A program made the translations under genes and the position numbers. A DNA stretch of 64,000 bases from Deltaproteobacteria bacterium UBA2409. Lineage in GTDB: Bacteria > Bdellovibrionota_C > UBA2361 > DDRT01. The notes beneath the pieces were generated by a model. It worked only from the letters and a program-made list of their open reading frames with translations. It searched no databases and was not told the origin of the DNA. The DNA is taken from assembly GCA_002343185.1 (NCBI GenBank), contig DDRT01000001.1, forward strand, positions 242,736 through 306,735, written 5' to 3'. Below, one piece after another: positions 59,625 to 64,000 of this stretch (position 1 is the first letter of the stretch; each line of letters starts with the position of its first letter).

Positions 59625-60179
59625 CTAACAGACGAGTCTATCAAGCAGAACAGCAGCAGCAGATCTTACGGATAAATGATTATAATCTGATGGTCCAATT
59701 ATGGGCTCAATAAAGAGATCACATCTATTAATTAGTTCAGGGCACATTCCCCATCCTGTACCAAGGACAAGGAGATAGGGTTTTTTATCTGATTTTATGA
59801 GATCTCTAACCTGAGAAAAGGCTATTCGACCTTCCCCAGCTCTTCCATCAGTTGCTAAGATTATCGGTCGCTCTGATTCGGTTTGAGTAATTTTATTAAT
59901 TGCGTCATCCAAAGAGCCTACTATCTCAACAATTGATAGAGCCTCTTTTCTATCTGGATTATAGGTTGCCCCATATCCGTCTTCCCAGTGTTTTTTTAAA
60001 GTTCTGCCAAGATTTCTAAGCGCTTCGGATGGGTGAGCTATAAATAAAGTTTTTACTCCGTATGTTCTTGAACTTCTGGCAATGTCATGTACATCGATTA
60101 AAGTAAGTGATGTGGTGACGATCTCACTTTTTTTATTGAGCATTCCCTCATGTAAAAGAACAACGTACAGATTACCCAC
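59625..60179 (-). CDS. SPOUT-type RNA methyltransferase of the TrmD operon
   Basis: A 184-residue protein of the SAM-dependent RNA methyltransferase group that is often encoded beside, or fused to, TrmD. YVVLLHEGMLNKKSEIVTTS at the start and LLVLGTGWGMCPELINRCD near the end form the SPOUT knot; IEPIIGPSDYNHLSVRSAAA completes the site. GTG at 60179 is chosen because AAGG lies seven bases upstream; it overlaps trmD by eight bases. The RNA target is unknown. Confidence 0.8.
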   Translation of the reverse strand: MGNLYVVLLHEGMLNKKSEIVTTSLTLIDVHDIARSSRTYGVKTLFIAHPSEALRNLGRTLKKHWEDGYGATYNPDRKEALSIVEIVGSLDDAINKITQTESERPIILATDGRAGEGRIAFSQVRDLIKSDKKPYLLVLGTGWGMCPELINRCDLFIEPIIGPSDYNHLSVRSAAAVLLDRLVC

Positions 60180-60789
60180 GTCTCCACCTTTCAATCTCTT
60201 CGTGGTTTCCTGAGAGAAGAACCTTTGGAACTGACTTACCTTCAAAGACCTCAGGCCTGGTGTACTGCGGAGCCTCAATATGTTGATTCATATATGACTC
60301 CGATACTAGTGACTCTGCGTTTCCAAGAACGCCAGGTATAAGTCTTACAATGGACTCCGTAATTACCATACTAGGAGCTTCACCTCCCATACAGACAAAT
60401 TCGCCTAATGACAGCTCCTCATCGCATAGAAGCTCCGAGACTCTTTGATCTACACCCTCATATCTTCCGCAGATGAAAGTTAATGAATCGAGCTTTGATA
60501 GCCTAACTGCATCGGATTGTGTAAATTTCTTACCGGAAGGGGAAAGTAAAATAGTGTGACTTTTAGGAAGACTTTTAACTGCTTTAAATATAGGTTCAAC
60601 TTTCATAACCATCCCAGGGCCTCCACCATATGGAGTATCATCAACTTTATAATGAGGAGGCTCTGCAAAGTCCCGTATGTTTACTACTTTTGTTTCCAGT
60701 AAGTTGTTTGCTACTGCCTTTCCAATAAGGCTGGATGAAATGAAATTATCGAAAAAATTTGGAAAGATTGTAAGGTAAAAAACCTTCAC
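60172..60789 (-). CDS. trmD: tRNA (guanine-37-N1)-methyltransferase
   Basis: TrmD makes m1G37, which prevents frameshifting. The SAM-knot motifs are DDTPYGGGPGMVMK, FICGRYEGVDQR and SLGEFVCMGGEAPSMVITE; the last replaces the usual SGGELA. The length of 205 residues is short, because the C-terminal domain is trimmed and ends soon after LLSGNHEEIERW. It lies between rpsP and the SPOUT gene, overlapping both by a few bases. rimM, commonly between rpsP and trmD, is absent here, as is rplS. Confidence 0.94.
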   Translation of the reverse strand: MKVFYLTIFPNFFDNFISSSLIGKAVANNLLETKVVNIRDFAEPPHYKVDDTPYGGGPGMVMKVEPIFKAVKSLPKSHTILLSPSGKKFTQSDAVRLSKLDSLTFICGRYEGVDQRVSELLCDEELSLGEFVCMGGEAPSMVITESIVRLIPGVLGNAESLVSESYMNQHIEAPQYTRPEVFEGKSVPKVLLSGNHEEIERWRRG

Positions 60790-61103
60790 TTAGCTTTCGC
60801 TTTCCTTGCCTTTCTTTTTGCTTTGATTTTTTCTCTTTTTGCTTCAACTTTCCCTTCGTAGTAGCCAGGGATCTCTTTCTTTAAGATGTTTTGAACTGTT
60901 AAAGATGGAATAGCTCCATTATCTAAGAACTTTTTAATTAGATCAGTTTTTAAAGAAACTAACGGTGGATTTGAAACTGTATTATATGTTCCAACTACCT
61001 CGATAAACTTTCCGTCTCGTCTTGAAGCACGCTCGGTTGCAACTATTCTGTAAAATGGTCTGTTTCTTTGCCCGTGTCTTGCTAGTCTTAGTACTACTGC
61101 CAC
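60786..61103 (-). CDS. rpsP: 30S ribosomal protein S16
   Basis: A 105-residue S16 with VVLRLARHGQRNRPFYRIV at the start and a Lys/Ala-rich tail (KRKARKAKAK). The start is GTG at 61103, with AAAGGAG five bases upstream, a strong ribosome site. It heads the rpsP-trmD-methyltransferase operon and overlaps trmD by four bases. Confidence 0.96.
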   Translation of the reverse strand: MAVVLRLARHGQRNRPFYRIVATERASRRDGKFIEVVGTYNTVSNPPLVSLKTDLIKKFLDNGAIPSLTVQNILKKEIPGYYEGKVEAKREKIKAKRKARKAKAK

Positions 61104-61108
61104 AAATT

Positions 61109-61135
61109 CTCCTTTAAAGGGCAGTGAGTATATCA
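61109..61135 (-). promoter_or_regulatory. rpsP promoter -10 and ribosome-binding site
   Basis: On the minus strand TGATATACT (61127-61135) is an extended -10, with a weak -35 16 bases farther upstream. AAAGGAG (61109-61115) is the rpsP Shine-Dalgarno sequence. Confidence 0.5.
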
Positions 61136-61169
61136 GAAACTAGAAGTAAATCGAGTGCTTAAGGAATAT

Positions 61170-61994
61170 CTAGTAATTTCGGGATGTTATAAGAGCAACT
61201 GGACAGCTCTCCTCTTTAGCACATTTTAATAGTGCATATAAACCAGCAAGAGAAGATGGGTGAGCTGAGACAGGCATGAGTTCAGATAGTTCTACTAACT
61301 CATCGTCATTTGCTCCTACTGCTCCACTAATAACACTTAGTGCCTCGTCTCCATCTATAGAGGCCCAATTGATAAGAGGTTCGTTTATCGAAGTTTCCCT
61401 AAGAGATTTCGGATCCAAAGATTCACATTTTTTTAGTCCTTTTTGATACGAGGTAATGATCGGATTTTGTTTAGTTGATCCAGCATAAACTCTAAGACCA
61501 CTTAAACTTATTCCAACAATCGTAGTTCCGTTTGAAACGGGCACTCCAACAGCAGAAGCTTCAGGGATCTCCTTAAGGATCTCTTCACCAATTTTTTTAT
61601 AGACCTCAAACTCTAACTTTGAATTCTGTCCTCCTGGATTTGCGTTATAAGGAGCATTTTTACCTGACTCGATCACGCACTCCTCATAGCTAAGTGGCTT
61701 TCTTATTACTTTAGCTCCATAAGATTTTATCTCTTCAATTCTTGGACTTTCAAATGATTCAGGTATCCAGATCTCTACAACTGTATTCATTTCAGAGCCT
61801 TTTTTTGCCAATGCTACCCCTAAGTTACCGCACGATGCAGCTACGACCTTCTTTCCATTTGCCCTTTCTAAGTGGAGTGCGGCTATTCTATCTTTATGAG
61901 TTCCAGTAGGATTATTCCCCTCGTACTTAAGGTATAGATCTTTTAATCCTAGCTTTATTGCTAACTCTTTCGCGTGTATAACCTGTTTGGTCAT
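61170..61994 (-). CDS. Threonine-synthase-like PLP enzyme (short)
   Basis: A fold-type II PLP enzyme of 274 residues. The cofactor Lys is in YEGNNPTGTHKDR, matching threonine synthase and threonine dehydratase; CGNLGVALAKKG is the Asn loop, and VPVSNGTTIVG follows. At 274 residues it is much shorter than threonine synthase (350 or more), lacking the N-terminal extension. It may make threonine from O-phosphohomoserine or act on another amino acid. Its ATG shares two bases with the start of the divergent serine gene. Confidence 0.75.
   Translation of the reverse strand: MTKQVIHAKELAIKLGLKDLYLKYEGNNPTGTHKDRIAALHLERANGKKVVAASCGNLGVALAKKGSEMNTVVEIWIPESFESPRIEEIKSYGAKVIRKPLSYEECVIESGKNAPYNANPGGQNSKLEFEVYKKIGEEILKEIPEASAVGVPVSNGTTIVGISLSGLRVYAGSTKQNPIITSYQKGLKKCESLDPKSLRETSINEPLINWASIDGDEALSVISGAVGANDDELVELSELMPVSAHPSSLAGLYALLKCAKEESCPVALITSRNY
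61977..61982 (+). promoter_or_regulatory. Candidate -10 of the SerB-SerA gene inside the divergent gene
   Basis: TATAAC ends 10 bases before the ATG at 61993, within the coding sequence of the minus-strand PLP enzyme. Transcription would begin only a few bases before the start codon, giving a nearly leaderless mRNA. Confidence 0.3.
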
Positions 61995-63819
61995 GCCAGT
62001 CTTTGTCTTTGATTTTGATAGTACAATAGTTTCTCTTGAAACGCTCGATCTATTGGCTCAGATCTCTGGGGCTGATGTAGGAAAAGTTAAAGCTATCACT
62101 GATGCTGGAATGTCAGGGGGATTACCTATAGACAAAAGCCTTGAGAAAAGACTCTCACTAATGAAGCTAACTAAAGCTCATATAGAGAAGGCTACAAAAA
62201 TTCTTAAAAAAAATATCAACCCGTCAATTCAAAAGCATAAAAATCAGATAAAAAAACTTAATGCAGTGATAGTTTCAAGCGGATTTCATGAGTGTATAGA
62301 CCCAATAGCAAAAATCTTAGGGTTTAAGAAAGTTTATGCAAACAAATTTACCTATGATTCAGCAGGAAATGTTACCGGTTTTGATAAAAAGAACCCACTA
62401 TCAAAACCAAAGGGGAAAGTGGAAGTGTGTAGGTCCCTTGGTAAGGATGTATATATTATTGGAGATGGGGCTACTGATTTAGAGGTTTTTGAAAGCGGAG
62501 CAGCTTCAAGATTTTATTACTATGCTGAGTCTGTACTGAGAGAGAATGTTGCAAGCAAAGCATACAAAACCGTTTATGGTTTAGATGAGATACTTTCTGA
62601 GAATGAGCTTCCTACCAGGTACTCATTTCCTAGAAGTAAGTTAAGAGTTCTTCTTTTAGAAGGGATAGATAAGAACGCTATAAAAACCTTAAAGAATGAA
62701 GGTTATAGAGTTGATCATTTCCCTAAAGCACTCAGCGAAGATGAGCTGATCTCGAAAATAGGGGACTACTCAGTACTTGGCGTGAGATCCAAAACTAAAC
62801 TAACAACAAAAGTTCTTCATGCAGGAAGGAGGCTTCATGCAGTTGGAGTTTTCTCTGTAGGAACGAGTGGAGTAGATCTTAAAACAGCAAATCAACTCGG
62901 CATAGCAGTATTTAATGCTCCCTTTAGTAATACAAGAAGCGTAGTTGAGCTTGCTATAGGAGAGATTATCTTTCTTCTGAGAAACGTGTCTGATCAGGTG
63001 AGACTTGCACACTCTGGCGAGTGGCAAAAAACAACTGGGCGTGAGGTAAGAGGAAAAACGTTAGGGATTATTGGATATGGAAATATTGGCTCTCAGCTTT
63101 CTGTTCTTGCAGAAGCTTTAGGTCTTGAGGTTGTCTATTACGACATATCTCCAAGGCTTTCCTTAGGGAATGCAAGGCCATGTAAAACTCTAAAAGAGCT
63201 ATTGAAGATCTCTGATGTAGTATCAGTACATGTTGAAGGGAACAAAACCCTAATCGGTGAGAAAGAGTTAGCGATGATGAAACATGGCTCGATTCTTTTA
63301 AACTTAAGTAGAGGAAAATGCGTGGATGAGGAAGCGCTTGCTAGATCCATAAAATCTGGGCATCTTGGCGGCGCAGGTGTGGATGTGTTTCCTAATGAAC
63401 CTAAATCAAATGGTGAACCATTCTTCTCGCCTCTTTGTGGATTACCAAATGTTATACTTACCCCTCACATTGGAGGTAGCACAGTTGAGGCTCAAGGCGC
63501 GATTGGAGAGTTTGTATCAGAGAAGTTGTTGGCATTCTTAAATTTTGGTGATTCAACCGGCTCGGTATCCATTCCCCAGGCAAGAGTTTCAGGTAGAGGA
63601 ACAAGAATTCTTCATCTCCATAAAAATGTTCCCGGAATTTTAGCACAGGTGAATGGAATCTTAGCTGAAAATGGAGTTAACATTCTCGGTCAGGAGTTAA
63701 AAACAAACAGTGAAGTCGGATATATGATTACTGATGTTTCAAAAAAGCTACCAGATACCGTGCTAAATAAGCTTCGCTTAATTCAAGACACTATTAAACT
63801 AAGAATAGTATACCCATGA
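61993..63819 (+). CDS. serA: Phosphoserine phosphatase-phosphoglycerate dehydrogenase fusion (SerB-SerA)
   Basis: A 608-residue fusion of the first and last steps of serine synthesis. Residues 1 to about 205 are a HAD phosphatase: VFDFDSTIVS carries the nucleophile Asp, VSSGF the motif II Ser, and GDGATD motif III. Residues about 218-530 are 3-phosphoglycerate dehydrogenase: GIIGYGNIGSQL binds NAD, and the Arg, Glu and His catalytic residues are in LSRGKC, VDVFPNEP and LTPHIGG. A C-terminal ACT domain (about 535-608) suggests serine feedback. ATG at 61993 is chosen over TTG at 61987. It overlaps serC by four bases, so the whole three-step pathway is in two genes. Confidence 0.9.
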   Translation: MPVFVFDFDSTIVSLETLDLLAQISGADVGKVKAITDAGMSGGLPIDKSLEKRLSLMKLTKAHIEKATKILKKNINPSIQKHKNQIKKLNAVIVSSGFHECIDPIAKILGFKKVYANKFTYDSAGNVTGFDKKNPLSKPKGKVEVCRSLGKDVYIIGDGATDLEVFESGAASRFYYYAESVLRENVASKAYKTVYGLDEILSENELPTRYSFPRSKLRVLLLEGIDKNAIKTLKNEGYRVDHFPKALSEDELISKIGDYSVLGVRSKTKLTTKVLHAGRRLHAVGVFSVGTSGVDLKTANQLGIAVFNAPFSNTRSVVELAIGEIIFLLRNVSDQVRLAHSGEWQKTTGREVRGKTLGIIGYGNIGSQLSVLAEALGLEVVYYDISPRLSLGNARPCKTLKELLKISDVVSVHVEGNKTLIGEKELAMMKHGSILLNLSRGKCVDEEALARSIKSGHLGGAGVDVFPNEPKSNGEPFFSPLCGLPNVILTPHIGGSTVEAQGAIGEFVSEKLLAFLNFGDSTGSVSIPQARVSGRGTRILHLHKNVPGILAQVNGILAENGVNILGQELKTNSEVGYMITDVSKKLPDTVLNKLRLIQDTIKLRIVYP

Positions 63820-64000
63820 AAATTTACTTTACACCTGGACCTACAAAAGTACATCAAGAGATAGGTGAGTGGTTCATTGAAGCTAAAGATGTTGTTTCAA
63901 GATCTCACAGATCTTCCTGGTTTGAAGAACTTTTTGGATCATTAAAGCTAGGTCTCAGATCGCTTTTGAATATCCCCGAGAATTATTCCATTGGATTTTT
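63816..64000 (+). CDS. serC: Phosphoserine aminotransferase, 5' part (cut by window end)
   Basis: The first 61 residues of a class V aminotransferase. MKIYFTPGPTKVHQEIGEWF and the SRSHRSSWFEELF block match phosphoserine aminotransferase. The ATG overlaps the stop of the SerB-SerA gene (ATGA). It converts 3-phosphohydroxypyruvate, the product of the dehydrogenase, to phosphoserine, the substrate of the fused phosphatase. The PLP Lys lies beyond the window. Confidence 0.85.
   Translation, partial: MKIYFTPGPTKVHQEIGEWFIEAKDVVSRSHRSSWFEELFGSLKLGLRSLLNIPENYSIGF

Overview
The window is 64 kb of low-GC, densely coded DNA from a bacterial chromosome. The cell was probably a Gram-negative, respiring, deltaproteobacteria-like or Bdellovibrionota/SAR324-like organism. 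The evidence is an Mla outer-membrane lipid transport operon, several lipoprotein signals, heme O synthase and CcmH for cytochromes, a soluble transhydrogenase, Ser/Thr kinase and PP2C signalling, a sigma-54 activator, and a TrmD operon with a SPOUT methyltransferase. Taxonomy is inferred from gene content only. No phage, insertion sequence, CRISPR array, rRNA gene or plasmid backbone is visible.

Layout. 1-7.8 kb: degenerate REC/HD protein, pepA-gyrA-gpsA, ctaB, ccmH-like gene. 7.9-12.6 kb: membrane Ser/Thr kinase, ygfZ-lepB, two unrecognised genes. 12.7-16.3 kb: rpmH-rnpA-yidD-yidC-mnmE on the minus strand. 16.4-20.6 kb: family 2 glycosyltransferase and gatC-gatA-gatB-DUF4911-like. 20.6-24.0 kb: sthA, sigma-54 response regulator, lipoprotein. 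24.0-24.7 kb: a palindromic element, a decayed tRNA-Ser array, an intact tRNA-Ser(CGA) and tRNA-Phe(GAA). 24.7-30.5 kb: holA-mltB, csaA, then a tightly overlapped run of response regulator, tmk, holB, MetRS tRNA-binding protein, tatD and a metallo-beta-lactamase-fold hydrolase. 30.5-38.8 kb (minus strand): small membrane protein, trypsin-like lipoprotein, PP2C phosphatase with a candidate 25-residue upstream ORF, SPOR protein, CCA transferase, amidase, mutS. 38.8-42.1 kb: sufBCD. 42.1-47.2 kb (minus): UvrD/PcrA helicase, mlaC-mlaD-mlaF-mlaE, rlmE. 47.2-53.4 kb: repeats, a polytopic membrane protein and a small Flp/TadE-like pilin cluster. 53.5-58.8 kb: ridA and receiver proteins, two ArnT-like glycosyltransferases flanking uppP. 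59.2-64 kb: small lipoprotein, rpsP-trmD-SPOUT methyltransferase, a threonine-synthase-like enzyme, and divergently a SerB-SerA fusion followed by serC, which runs off the window.

The most unusual non-coding feature is a family of short palindromic elements built on GGTCAGGCC/GGCCTGACC, with a second companion palindrome GGACTGGTT/AACCAGTCC. There are nine loci. Five of them fill every convergent gene junction in the window that has spare room, which suggests use as bidirectional transcription barriers. The best copy (47214-47291) has 30-bp perfect inverted arms around an 18-nt centre. Other hairpins are inserted inside copies of this element, and different hairpins sit inside tRNA-Ser fragments, pointing to repeated gain of palindromic DNA in this genome.

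Other points for a second look: rnpA apparently has no standard start codon; a small ORF with a perfect AGGAGG precedes the phosphatase; two divergent genes start inside the same CATG; and the MlaF signature motif lacks its two glycines.
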